Origin: Magnetococcales bacterium
GTDB lineage: Bacteria; Pseudomonadota; Magnetococcia; Magnetococcales; JADFYX01
Assembly (NCBI GenBank): GCA_002753565.1
Contig: PEAM01000002.1
Coordinates: forward strand, 1-64,000
Direction: 5' to 3'
Length of the DNA: 64,000 bases
Shown in pieces: positions 26,564 through 34,352 of the stretch. A program made the position numbers and the translations under genes. Position 1 is the first letter of the stretch. The number at the start of each line of letters is the position of its first letter. Under the pieces are notes generated by a model. That model did not search any database. It was not told where the DNA came from and worked only from the letters and a program-made list of their open reading frames with translations.

Positions 26564-26579
26564 TGCATAAACCATGCCT
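26564..26579 (-). promoter_or_regulatory. Candidate sigma-54 promoter of the flagellar operon
   Basis: Read on the minus strand, AGGCAT-N5-ATGCA keeps the invariant GG and GC pairs exactly 10 bp apart and matches 9 of 11 positions of the TGGCAC-N5-TTGCA consensus. Transcription would begin about 50 bp upstream of flgB. Sigma-54 control of basal-body genes is common. Confidence 0.45.
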
Positions 26580-26715
26580 ATTTATTTAAATTGTTTTATC
26601 TTACCGAAATTTTGAGGATATTTTCATTTTTTATAGGCAGGACAAGCTGTAAAACAGTAGGTAGAGAGTCTGGTGCAAGGAGAGAGCCAAAGAGGATAAA
26701 AAAAGGGATATACGT

Positions 26716-26765
26716 ATCCCTAGATGATTCCCTCAACGGTCTGAAAAAGGCAATCATCTAGGGAT
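26716..26765 (-). terminator. Long inverted repeat after hemL
   Basis: A perfect 14-bp inverted repeat (ATCCCTAGATGATT and its complement, loop 22 bases) lies about 40 bp after the hemL stop. No T-run follows in the hemL direction, so it may be an operator, a processing site or a weak terminator. The 308-bp gap between flgB and hemL also holds the candidate sigma-54 promoter. Confidence 0.45.
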
Positions 26766-26806
26766 GAATGGAAGTTTTGAATGTCAATAATACTAGAAAA
26801 TACAAC

Positions 26807-28093
26807 TCAGTCCATCAAAGTTGCTGCGACTTTTTTTGCCGCCGCAAGCGTTTCATCTATCACCGAATCGGTATGGGCAAAAGAGAGAAAGCCGGCCTCA
26901 TATTGACTGGGAGCCAAATAGACCCCCTCCCCCAACATGCCATGAAACCAACGATTAAAGCGGTTCATGTTGGATCTTGCCGCCTGCTCAAAATTTTCCA
27001 CCACCGGCTCATCGGTAAAAAACAGCCCAAACATAGAGCCAACCCGTGTCCCCAGATGGGGAACACCCGCTTGGGTTAACACATCGCTTATTCCATCGGT
27101 CAATCGCTGGGTACGCCAATCGAGGGTTTCATAAAAACCGGGCGCCGAGATAATTTTGATCATGGCCATACCCGCCGCCGTCGCCAGAGGATTGCCAGAG
27201 AGTGTCCCAGCCTGATAGACCGGCCCGGAGGGGGAGATCTGCTCCATCAGATCCCGACGACCTCCATAAGCGCCAACCGGAAGACCACCACCGATAATTT
27301 TTCCCAAGGTGGTCAGATCCGGCTTGATGTTGTAATAGTGCTGGGCTCCCCCTCTGTCGACCCGAAAACCGGTCATCACCTCATCAAAGATCAACAGGGC
27401 ACCATAGGTATCGCAAATCCGCCTCAACCCCTCCAAAAAACCGGGTTTAGGCAAGACACAACCCATGTTTCCGGCAACCGGTTCGACAATAATGGCGGCA
27501 ATCTGCATCCCTTTTTTAAGAAACAGGGCATCCACCGCCTGCAGATCATTGAAAGGCAAGGTGAGGGTATCCTCGGCCGTTTTAGACGTCACCCCAGGAG
27601 AGGAAGGAACACCAAAAGTGGCCGCACCCGATCCGGCTGAAACCAACAGGCTATCGGCGTGACCGTGATAGCAGCCATCAAATTTTAGGATGGCATCCCG
27701 TTTGGTGGCCGCCCGAGCCAACCGCAAGGCGCTCATGGTGGCTTCGGTTCCTGAGTTAACCAGCCGTACCATCTCCATGGAGGGGACAATCTCTACGATT
27801 TTTTGAGCCAGATAGACCTCAGCATAGGTTGGAGCACCAAAGGAGGCCCCCTTTTCGGCGGTATTTTTAATGGCACTTACCACATGGGGGTGGCTATGTC
27901 CGGCGATCATCGGACCCCAAGAACCGACGTAATCGATATACCGTTTGCCATCAACATCAATGAGAGTGGCCCCTTGTGCCTCCCGAATGAAAGGGGGGGT
28001 TCCCCCCACCGACTTGAACGCCCTGACGGGACTGTTGACACCACCTGGAATGACTTGCTGGGCTTTTTTAAAGAATTTTTCGGAAAGGGTCAT
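26807..28093 (-). CDS. hemL: Glutamate-1-semialdehyde 2,1-aminomutase HemL
   Basis: HemL makes 5-aminolevulinate from glutamate-1-semialdehyde in the C5 haem pathway, using PLP. From this ATG it has 428 residues, the normal length; an upstream ATG would add 20 odd residues. The family motifs are [38 protein letters not shown] and [18 protein letters not shown] with the PLP lysine. Use of the C5 route rather than glycine-dependent HemA is notable, since most alphaproteobacteria use the latter. The gene is alone on its strand. Confidence 0.96.
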   Translation of the reverse strand: MTLSEKFFKKAQQVIPGGVNSPVRAFKSVGGTPPFIREAQGATLIDVDGKRYIDYVGSWGPMIAGHSHPHVVSAIKNTAEKGASFGAPTYAEVYLAQKIVEIVPSMEMVRLVNSGTEATMSALRLARAATKRDAILKFDGCYHGHADSLLVSAGSGAATFGVPSSPGVTSKTAEDTLTLPFNDLQAVDALFLKKGMQIAAIIVEPVAGNMGCVLPKPGFLEGLRRICDTYGALLIFDEVMTGFRVDRGGAQHYYNIKPDLTTLGKIIGGGLPVGAYGGRRDLMEQISPSGPVYQAGTLSGNPLATAAGMAMIKIISAPGFYETLDWRTQRLTDGISDVLTQAGVPHLGTRVGSMFGLFFTDEPVVENFEQAARSNMNRFNRWFHGMLGEGVYLAPSQYEAGFLSFAHTDSVIDETLAAAKKVAATLMD

Positions 28094-28373
28094 GAAAATT
28101 CTCACTATTATTTGATGGTTTTTAACATGTACCCTGCTATATTTATCCGACAATAAGCGGGTGGACCGGTCTGATTTTTCCTAGAGTAACAGGATAATAA
28201 ACGATCTTGTAGGGAGAGAAAAAGTCCATTGCCGAAAAATAGTCAAATCGATCAACTCAACCCCTGCACCAATCCATATCCCATGCATAGGCTGGATCTC
28301 TATGGGATAAAAGGGTAAAATATGTTTGATGTAATCAGTTTTTTCCAGGAATATTTTCAAAATAGGATGACAA

Positions 28374-28628
28374 ATGAACCCGGATAATCCAGCACAAAAA
28401 AGAGACTCTCATTGGTTGGACAAGATACCCTGGCGTATCGCTCCCATCGCAGTACTTCTTGCTTTCCTACCCTTTTCGCCTCAACCCCACCTGATAGAAA
28501 AAATCGACTTTCTCTTCTCCGGTACTCTAACCAAACCGTTGGATATTTTTGATCTGTTTATGCACGGCCTACCCATTACCCTTATTCTCTTCAAAGGGGT
28601 GCATCATCTATTGCGGGGTCAATCATGA
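28374..28628 (+). CDS. Small two-helix membrane protein, unknown function
   Basis: The 84-residue protein has a hydrophobic helix at about 23-38 and another near 63-78, joined by the segment SPQPHLIEKIDFLFSGTLTKPLDIFDLFMHG. The pattern PEPHLVEK...TLTRPIDIFDLLLHG is shared by a family of short proteobacterial proteins, sometimes mislabelled RND transporter. The start has an AGGATG element. It overlaps the shikimate kinase gene (ATGA), so the two are made together. Confidence 0.7.
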   Translation: MNPDNPAQKRDSHWLDKIPWRIAPIAVLLAFLPFSPQPHLIEKIDFLFSGTLTKPLDIFDLFMHGLPITLILFKGVHHLLRGQS

Positions 28629-29194
28629 ATATTGTCCTGATCGGTATGAGAGGCTGCGGTAAATCCTCCGTCAGTAGACGCTTGGCGCTCTGCACCAAAC
28701 GCAATCTTTTCTCATCAGATGCTCTGATCTCCTACGAAAACCAAGGGGAGGAAATTTCGGACATCATCGAAAAAAGTCAGGGAGATTGGCGGGTGTTCAG
28801 AGAGTTGGAGTATCTGGTCATTAAAAAAATTGTTACCCAGAGTGACCTCATTATCGATACCGGAGGCGGGGTGGTCGTGGATCTGGATGACGAAGGGGGG
28901 GAGATCTACAGCGAGCGGAAGATCTCTCTGCTCAAAAATAATGGCCTGATCTTCTGGTTGAAAGGGGGCATTGAGACGCTGATCAGAAAAACCAGGGGAG
29001 ATGTGAGAAGACCGCCGTTAAGTCAAAACAAATCCGATGAGGAGCTAATGGAGAACAGGTTGCCCTTCTACGAGGCGGCAGCTGATGTAATTGTGGATGT
29101 GGAAGGCAAAAAACGTAAGGAGGTGGCTGTTGAAATATTACAACATATTGGAAAACATCCCGATTTCTCCAATTTGGATATGTTCAAGCTTTAA
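28625..29194 (+). CDS. aroK: Shikimate kinase AroK
   Basis: Shikimate kinase phosphorylates shikimate in the aromatic amino-acid and chorismate pathway, which also feeds UbiC. The 189-residue protein has the P-loop GMRGCGKSS at residues 7-15, the SDALI aspartate region, FRELEYLVIKK, the substrate loop DTGGGVV and the lid region RPPLS. The spacing and motifs fit AroK/AroL; a few residues are unusual (SSDALI rather than DTD), so a shikimate kinase-like role on another substrate is possible. Confidence 0.85.
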   Translation: MNIVLIGMRGCGKSSVSRRLALCTKRNLFSSDALISYENQGEEISDIIEKSQGDWRVFRELEYLVIKKIVTQSDLIIDTGGGVVVDLDDEGGEIYSERKISLLKNNGLIFWLKGGIETLIRKTRGDVRRPPLSQNKSDEELMENRLPFYEAAADVIVDVEGKKRKEVAVEILQHIGKHPDFSNLDMFKL

Positions 29195-29849
29195 GCTTTT
29201 CCGTGGTCCGGTTGGTTGGTTGATCTTTATCTGAGGATTTTCTGATCAATCTCTCTTTGGTCTCTCTTTGATCCCTTTATGGTCTCTCTTAGTCTTTATC
29301 CTATATAATCCATTAAAGAGTTAAAAGAGTAAGAAGGGGTGTTGAATTGGTGATAACCTTTATACAAGGGTGAATCTTTTAACTTTTATTAATCAATCGG
29401 CTCACCAATACTCTGTGGAGAGTCCAGAATAACCCAAGGCGATTCCCCCTTTCTCCTCAGCTTTGAGGATGTTGACCACATTTTATCCACAGGATTTAAT
29501 CAATCTCCATCGAAAAATTATTTCTATGATCCATAAAAAATACTGTTGGGAAAAGAGACTTTTTTTTGTTATGTAAAGTATTATAATATTAAGAGATTCT
29601 AATGTTTGGTTAACAATCCAGTTTCAAACATAAAAATCATCTTGGTCTTTTAGAGGCTACCCCCAATTTCCAACCAAAAAGGGTAAAACAACACCATCTT
29701 GAAGGGAATTTGAAAAAACAAACCCTTCCAAAATGGTTATAGAACCTGTAAATCAACTAACATGGAAGGTTGCCGTAAACCTTTTGACCCCGTTTGAATT
29801 TTTTCAATCAAACTTTTGATTATCTGGTTTAAGTAAGGAGCGTACTTTT
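29195..29849. other. AT-rich 655-bp intergenic region, candidate replication origin
   Basis: The region lacks genes. It contains one perfect DnaA box (TTATCCACA, 29483-29491) with two weaker neighbours (TTGACCACA 29472-29480; TGTGGAGAG near 29415, other strand). About 200 bp to the left is a cluster of GATC/TCTTT-type stretches (GATCTTTATCTGA, GATCAATCTCTCTTTG, GATCCCTTTATGG, AGTCTTTATCC) that resemble the AT-rich 13-mers of E. coli oriC. The right part is very AT-rich (TATTATAATATTAAG near 29580). The rightmost bases must also hold the phaA promoter. No dnaA gene is nearby. Confidence 0.4.
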
Positions 29850-31031
29850 ATGGACGACATTGTCATTGTAGGTGCTGGACGAACCGCTGTTGGAAGCTTT
29901 TTGGGGACCCTTTCCAAAGTTCCTGCCCACGAACTAGGTGCAACCGCCATTAATGGTGCCCTGGAGAGAGCCGGTGTTAAACTCGACCAGGTTGACGAAG
30001 TCATCATGGGTCAGATTTTAACGGCCGGTTGTGGTCAAAACCCCGCCCGTCAGGCTGCCATGCAGGTTGGTATTCCCCAAGAGGTACCCTCTGTTACCGT
30101 CAACAAACTCTGCGGTAGTGGCCTGAAAGCGGTCAGTATGGCGGCTCAGGCTATCAAGTGTGGCGATGCCGACATTATTGTCGCCGGTGGTCAGGAGAAC
30201 ATGACACTCTCACCACACATTCTAAAAAATGCCCGTAATGGCCAAAAAATGGGTAACTGGCAACTGATCGACACCATGATTGATGATGGCTTGACCGACG
30301 CCTTCAACAACTATCACATGGGTACCACCGCCCAGAACATTGCCGATAAATGGGGCTTTACCCGCGAAGAGCAAGATGCGTTTGCCGCCCACTCACAAAA
30401 CAAAGCGGAAGCCGCCATTAAAGCCGGCCATTTTAAAGATGAGATCGTTCCCATCGAAATACCCCAGCGCAAAGCCCCCCCCGTGGTTTTCGATGGAGAT
30501 GAGTTCCCCAGAGCCGGTGTGACCGCCGAGGCTCTTGGCAAGCTGCGTCCCGCCTTTAGTAAAGATGGTTCTGTGACAGCCGGCAACGCTTCCGGTATCA
30601 ACGATGGAGCCGCGGCAGTGGTCATGGCTTCCAAAAAGAGAGCCGACGAGTTGGGTCTGAAACCACTGGCTCGTGTAGTGGCCTATGCCAGTGCGGGTGT
30701 GGACCCAAAAATCATGGGTACCGGTCCTATTCCTGCTGTCAGGAAATGTTTGGAAAAGGCTGGATGGACCGTTGATGATCTGGACCTGATCGAAGCCAAC
30801 GAAGCTTTTGCGGCTCAGGCCATGTCGGTTAACAAAGAGCTGGGTTGGGATGAGAGCAAGGTAAACGTCAACGGTGGCGCTATCGCCCTGGGCCATCCGG
30901 TTGGAGCTTCGGGGGCTCGTATTCTGGTCTCTCTCCTCTATGAAATGGGGCGCCGGAATGCCAAAAAAGGGATTGCTACCCTTTGCATCGGTGGTGGTCA
31001 GGGTATTGCCGTTGCCATTGAGCGGTATTAA
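29850..31031 (+). CDS. phaA: Acetyl-CoA acetyltransferase (beta-ketothiolase) PhaA
   Basis: This thiolase condenses two acetyl-CoA to acetoacetyl-CoA, the first step of polyhydroxybutyrate synthesis. The 393-residue length and motifs match: nucleophile C88 in [28 protein letters not shown], and the C-terminal [10 protein letters not shown] and TLCIGGGQG with the general-base His and Cys. Its place at the head of the PHA cluster points to biosynthesis rather than fatty-acid breakdown. An AAGGAG element precedes the ATG. Confidence 0.96.
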   Translation: MDDIVIVGAGRTAVGSFLGTLSKVPAHELGATAINGALERAGVKLDQVDEVIMGQILTAGCGQNPARQAAMQVGIPQEVPSVTVNKLCGSGLKAVSMAAQAIKCGDADIIVAGGQENMTLSPHILKNARNGQKMGNWQLIDTMIDDGLTDAFNNYHMGTTAQNIADKWGFTREEQDAFAAHSQNKAEAAIKAGHFKDEIVPIEIPQRKAPPVVFDGDEFPRAGVTAEALGKLRPAFSKDGSVTAGNASGINDGAAAVVMASKKRADELGLKPLARVVAYASAGVDPKIMGTGPIPAVRKCLEKAGWTVDDLDLIEANEAFAAQAMSVNKELGWDESKVNVNGGAIALGHPVGASGARILVSLLYEMGRRNAKKGIATLCIGGGQGIAVAIERY

Positions 31032-31044
31032 TTCAAATCAAGAG

Positions 31045-31067
31045 CCGGACCTCGGTTGGAGGTCCGG
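31045..31067 (+). terminator. Hairpin between phaA and phaB
   Basis: A perfect 9-bp GC-rich stem with a 5-base loop (CCGGACCTC / GAGGTCCGG) lies 13 bp after phaA. It has no T-run. It may reduce read-through to phaB or protect the phaA mRNA end rather than terminate fully. Confidence 0.5.
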
Positions 31068-31105
31068 TTGGCCTGTTGTGTTTCAAATCAAGGAGATTAT
31101 AACGT

Positions 31106-31846
31106 ATGTCTAGAGTAGCTGTTGTTACAGGTGGTGTTGGTGGTATTGGAACAGAGATCTGTCGTTATCTGGCCAAGGGAGGATACAAAGTCGCTGCAAC
31201 CTGTATCGCTTCCGAAGTGGATAAACTGGACGGATGGAAAGCCCAGTGGAAAACGGAAGGGTTGGATGTTCAGGTTTTTCAACTGGAGATTACCGATTTT
31301 GACGATTGCGTTAAGGTAACGGCAGAAATCGAAGAGAAAATGGGACCCATTAGCTGTCTGGTCAACAATGCCGGCATCACCAAAGACGGCACCATGAAGA
31401 AGATGACCAAAGATATGTGGGATGCGGTTGTCAACGTCAACCTGACCGGTGCTTTCAACATGACCAAGCAGGTTTTTGCCAAGATGAATGACCAAAAATT
31501 CGGTCGTATCATCAACATCTCTTCCCTCAATGGTCGTAAAGGTCAGTTTGGTCAAGCCAACTATTCCGCTGCCAAAGCCGGTATGCACGGCATGACCATG
31601 GCTCTTGCTCAAGAAGGTGCCCGTAAAGGTGTGACTGTCAATACGGTCTCCCCCGGTTATATCAACACCAGTATGATGCAGGCCATTCCTGAGGATATTC
31701 TCAAAAGCATCATTGCTCAAATTCCAGTCGGTCGTTTAGGTGAGCCTAAAGAGATTGCTCAGTTGGTTGCGTTTATCGCTTCCGATTCAGCTGCCTTCAT
31801 GACGGGTGCCAATGTAGATATGAACGGCGGTCAATTTATCCATTGA
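31106..31846 (+). CDS. phaB: Acetoacetyl-CoA reductase PhaB
   Basis: PhaB reduces acetoacetyl-CoA to (R)-3-hydroxybutyryl-CoA with NADPH. The 246-residue protein is a classic short-chain dehydrogenase with TGGVGGIGTEICRYL, NNAGITKDGTMKKM (diagnostic of PhaB/FabG-like), the catalytic S (ISSLNG) and YSAAKAGM, and ends VDMNGGQFIH. The KDGTMKKMT stretch and the position after phaA favour PhaB over FabG. A good AAGGAG precedes the start. Confidence 0.95.
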   Translation: MSRVAVVTGGVGGIGTEICRYLAKGGYKVAATCIASEVDKLDGWKAQWKTEGLDVQVFQLEITDFDDCVKVTAEIEEKMGPISCLVNNAGITKDGTMKKMTKDMWDAVVNVNLTGAFNMTKQVFAKMNDQKFGRIINISSLNGRKGQFGQANYSAAKAGMHGMTMALAQEGARKGVTVNTVSPGYINTSMMQAIPEDILKSIIAQIPVGRLGEPKEIAQLVAFIASDSAAFMTGANVDMNGGQFIH

Positions 31847-31878
31847 TTTATCGCCCTTTTGGGATCAACCTGTAATCT

Positions 31879-32316
31879 ATGAACGATACAGTGCGAATCA
31901 TTAGAAAATATTCCAATCGGCGTCTCTATGACACCGAAAAGTCGACCTACGTAACCTTGGAGGGTATCCGTAAGCTTGTGCTTAAAGAGGTACCCTTCAA
32001 GGTGGTTGATAAACGGACCAACGAAGATATCACCCGCAATATCCTCCTGCAGATTATCAGCGAGCAGGAGGAAATGGGTTCGCCCATCTTTACCACCGAC
32101 GTACTCAACCGTATCATCCGTTTCTACGGAAACTCTCTCCAGTCCCAAGGGGTGTTGGGCGAGTATATCAAGCAGAGTCTGGATATGTTTGTCGATCAAC
32201 AGACCCGACTGCAAAAGTCGGCTGATCCCATCAATGTCATGAAGACTATTACCGATCAAAACCTCAAATTCTGGAACGATATGTTTTCTGTCGGGGTCAA
32301 GAATAAGTCGGATTAA
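31879..32316 (+). CDS. phaR: Polyhydroxyalkanoate synthesis regulator PhaR
   Basis: PhaR binds DNA and PHA granules and represses phasin and other pha genes until polymer forms. The 145-residue protein has the N-terminal PHB/PHA accumulation-regulator DNA-binding domain, RIIRKYSNRRLYDTEKSTYV near residue 5, then the C-terminal part (NRIIRFYGNSLQSQGVLGEY). It is followed by the phasin gene, whose promoter contains TGCA-rich repeats of the kind PhaR is known to bind. Confidence 0.95.
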   Translation: MNDTVRIIRKYSNRRLYDTEKSTYVTLEGIRKLVLKEVPFKVVDKRTNEDITRNILLQIISEQEEMGSPIFTTDVLNRIIRFYGNSLQSQGVLGEYIKQSLDMFVDQQTRLQKSADPINVMKTITDQNLKFWNDMFSVGVKNKSD

Positions 32317-32402
32317 TTTTTTTATTTTCTGTTTAAACAATTGAAAACACAATTGATTATTATGTTGCTTCAAAAAAAATTGAGGTGAGGTAAAAAATAT
32401 GT

Positions 32403-32442
32403 TTGACTTTTGTTGCAGTGCAACATATGCTGCACCGCAACA
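32403..32442 (+). promoter_or_regulatory. Phasin promoter with PhaR operator-like repeats
   Basis: TTGACT (32403-32408) and TATGCT (32426-32431) are exactly 17 bp apart. The spacer is filled by the perfect palindrome TGTTGCAGTGCAACA (32411-32425), and a second near-copy TGCTGCACCGCAACA (32428-32442; 12 of 15 identical) covers the -10 element and start region. PhaR family members bind TGC-rich sequences of this kind, so a repressor here would block RNA polymerase directly. Confidence 0.6.
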
Positions 32443-32479
32443 TTAAGTAAAAACTATCTCTAAAATAGGAGTCGTGGTT

Positions 32480-32827
32480 ATGGATAATAAAATTGCCGAT
32501 CAGTTTACAAATTTCGCCAAAAACATGATGGACTCAATGAAAGAGTTGCAGGCCATCAATGAGAAGACCTTGCAGGACTTGACCAATCAGCAGTTCAAGA
32601 CAGCTCAGGATTTTATCAGCTCCAGCAGTGAGCAGATGGAACAGATGAGTAAAGCCAAAACAGTTGAACAGGCTGTCTCCGAGCAGGCCAGGATCACCTC
32701 CAGCATGGGCAAGTTGGTTCTGGACAATGCTCAAGCCACCATGCAGGTTTTGACCAATGGTCAAAAAGAGCTGGAGTCGTTGATCAACAAAGCGGTCAAA
32801 GAGAATATGGAAAAAGCTGGGTCATAA
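32480..32827 (+). CDS. Phasin-family protein
   Basis: Phasins coat PHA granules and control their size and number. The product (115 residues) is almost entirely amphipathic helix, rich in Q, E and K and without cysteine or aromatic core residues, as usual. The DFISSSSEQMEQMSKAKTVEQAV segment matches the phasin_2 family. A GTG two codons upstream is possible, but the AGGAG element fits this ATG. It is controlled by a promoter with a probable PhaR operator. Confidence 0.9.
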   Translation: MDNKIADQFTNFAKNMMDSMKELQAINEKTLQDLTNQQFKTAQDFISSSSEQMEQMSKAKTVEQAVSEQARITSSMGKLVLDNAQATMQVLTNGQKELESLINKAVKENMEKAGS

Positions 32828-32848
32828 GGAGTTGGTTCTCGGCTAAAG

Positions 32849-32918
32849 TATGGAGCGACCTCCCCTCTTGTCAGGCGAGGTTTTAACGCTCCATAGAAAC
32901 GGGCGCATGGATGCGCCC
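32849..32918 (+). terminator. Double hairpin after the phasin gene
   Basis: Two stem-loops stand in tandem: TATGGAGCG...CGCTCCATA (32849-32895, with a smaller inner ACCTC/GAGGT stem) and GGGCGCATGGATGCGCCC (32901-32918). Neither has a strong T-run, so they may act as a pause or a 3' end stabiliser for the abundant phasin mRNA. The 304-bp gap ending at phaE also contains a possible TTTAAA-N17-TATACT promoter at 33013-33041. Confidence 0.55.
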
Positions 32919-33131
32919 ACCCATTTAATTCAATCGAATTAAAGCCCATTCCCTCAAGGAATTGTGATGAAATAACGGTTGCTTTTTAATCGTTTTAACC
33001 GGTCCGTTTGCCTTTAAAAACCGCTTTTTGTGTTATATACTGCACGGGTGAGCAGGTATTTGAGCATTCTACGAAATCTACCAGCTATTTCATGATAATC
33101 CCCAATCAAGACAAAACCAGGAGAGAAGACC

Positions 33132-34349
33132 ATGGATAATAATCCGTTTTCCATGAACTGGACCAATAATTGGAATGACATCCAAAAGAAAATGTGGAGC
33201 GATTGGTCCGCTATGGCGCAAAAATCGGCCTTCAGTTCAAACCCCACCGCAAACCCCTTCAACTTTTTTCAAAAATCCATGGAAGATTCCATGGACCCCA
33301 TGTGGTCCGCCTTCTCTCCCTTTCAGGTAACCACTCCCGAAGAGTTGACACGTCGAAGTATGATGGATTCGATGAACAACTTCATGAACATGAGCAAGGG
33401 TGTCTTTGATACGTTTCAGAAGATGAGTGAAAAAGGCAGCGCATCCTCTGAAGAGTGGACCACGGAGTTGGATAAGAATCTGCAGAAGTTCCGTGAATAT
33501 TTTTCCGCCCCTTTTCAGGGTGGTTTTGGCTCACTCAATCCTCTGAGTGGCTGGAACAGCATGCTTGAGAACATCCCCTCTCTTTCGAGCGAGATGATGA
33601 AGCAGTATATGGAGGGCGGACAGGGAGAGCTCTCTATGGATAAATTGATGGCCAACTCTTTGAACATGCCGGGTTTGGGTTTGAATCGGGAAAAGCAGGA
33701 GAAAATCCAAAAAGCCATACAGCTTGGTTTGGCCTATCAAAAAATCATGGGTGAGTTTCAGACGTTGATGAACAAATCGAGTCTGAAAGCGGCTGATCTT
33801 TTCAAGCAGCGGCTGATCAGCATGGCTCAAGAGGGCAAGCCTTTGCAAAGTCTGCGTGATCTGCATGTATTGTGGGTAGATTGTAACGAGGAGACCAATG
33901 CAGAGACGGTTGGCAGCAAAGAGTATCAAGAGATCAATCCCCGTTTGGCGACAGCACTGTTTACGCTTAAGGGTCATGTACAATCCATGACGGACGACAC
34001 CATGTCCTCCCTGAACATGCCTACTCGCAAAGAGCTGAATTCGGCCTATTTGCAGATCCACGATCTGAAAAAAAAGGTCCGTAAGTTGGAGTCTCAGGTC
34101 AAGAGCCAGGGTCAGGAGAGTGATTCCACCAAGTTGAATCGTCTTCGGGATGATCTGGAACAGTTGGATGTTGAGGCACTCCGTAAGGATGTTGAAGCCC
34201 TTAAAAAGCAGTTGAATATCAGTACAACGGCGGCAAAAGCCCCAGCAGCCACCCGTAAAGCGCCGGTTCGTCGCGCGAAAGCCAGCACAGAAAAGGCCAA
34301 AGAGCCTGTTAAGGCTGCGGCAAAAACTCCAGCTAAAAAAGGAGAGTAA
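33132..34349 (+). CDS. phaE: Class III PHA synthase subunit PhaE
   Basis: PhaE is the non-catalytic partner needed for activity of class III PHA synthase. The 405-residue product shares the family layout: an acidic helical N-terminal part (MDNNPFSMNWTNNWNDIQ), a central region with FQTLMNKSSLKAADLFKQRL and MPTRKELNSAYLQIHDLKKKVRKLE, and a coiled coil near 305-350. The last 40 or so residues are unusual: AAKAPAATRKAPVRRAKAS and similar alanine-lysine-proline repeats, like the DNA-binding tails of PhaF/PhaM or histone H1. PhaC follows after 3 bp. Confidence 0.93.
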   Translation: MDNNPFSMNWTNNWNDIQKKMWSDWSAMAQKSAFSSNPTANPFNFFQKSMEDSMDPMWSAFSPFQVTTPEELTRRSMMDSMNNFMNMSKGVFDTFQKMSEKGSASSEEWTTELDKNLQKFREYFSAPFQGGFGSLNPLSGWNSMLENIPSLSSEMMKQYMEGGQGELSMDKLMANSLNMPGLGLNREKQEKIQKAIQLGLAYQKIMGEFQTLMNKSSLKAADLFKQRLISMAQEGKPLQSLRDLHVLWVDCNEETNAETVGSKEYQEINPRLATALFTLKGHVQSMTDDTMSSLNMPTRKELNSAYLQIHDLKKKVRKLESQVKSQGQESDSTKLNRLRDDLEQLDVEALRKDVEALKKQLNISTTAAKAPAATRKAPVRRAKASTEKAKEPVKAAAKTPAKKGE

Positions 34350-34352
34350 TCC

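Noticed and set aside
32399-32446. A 15-codon leader peptide (MFDFCC...) with a good ribosome site before the phasin gene
   Set aside because: Its codons are the promoter spacer and the PhaR-like operator; the -10 element lies within it, so it would not be transcribed from that promoter.
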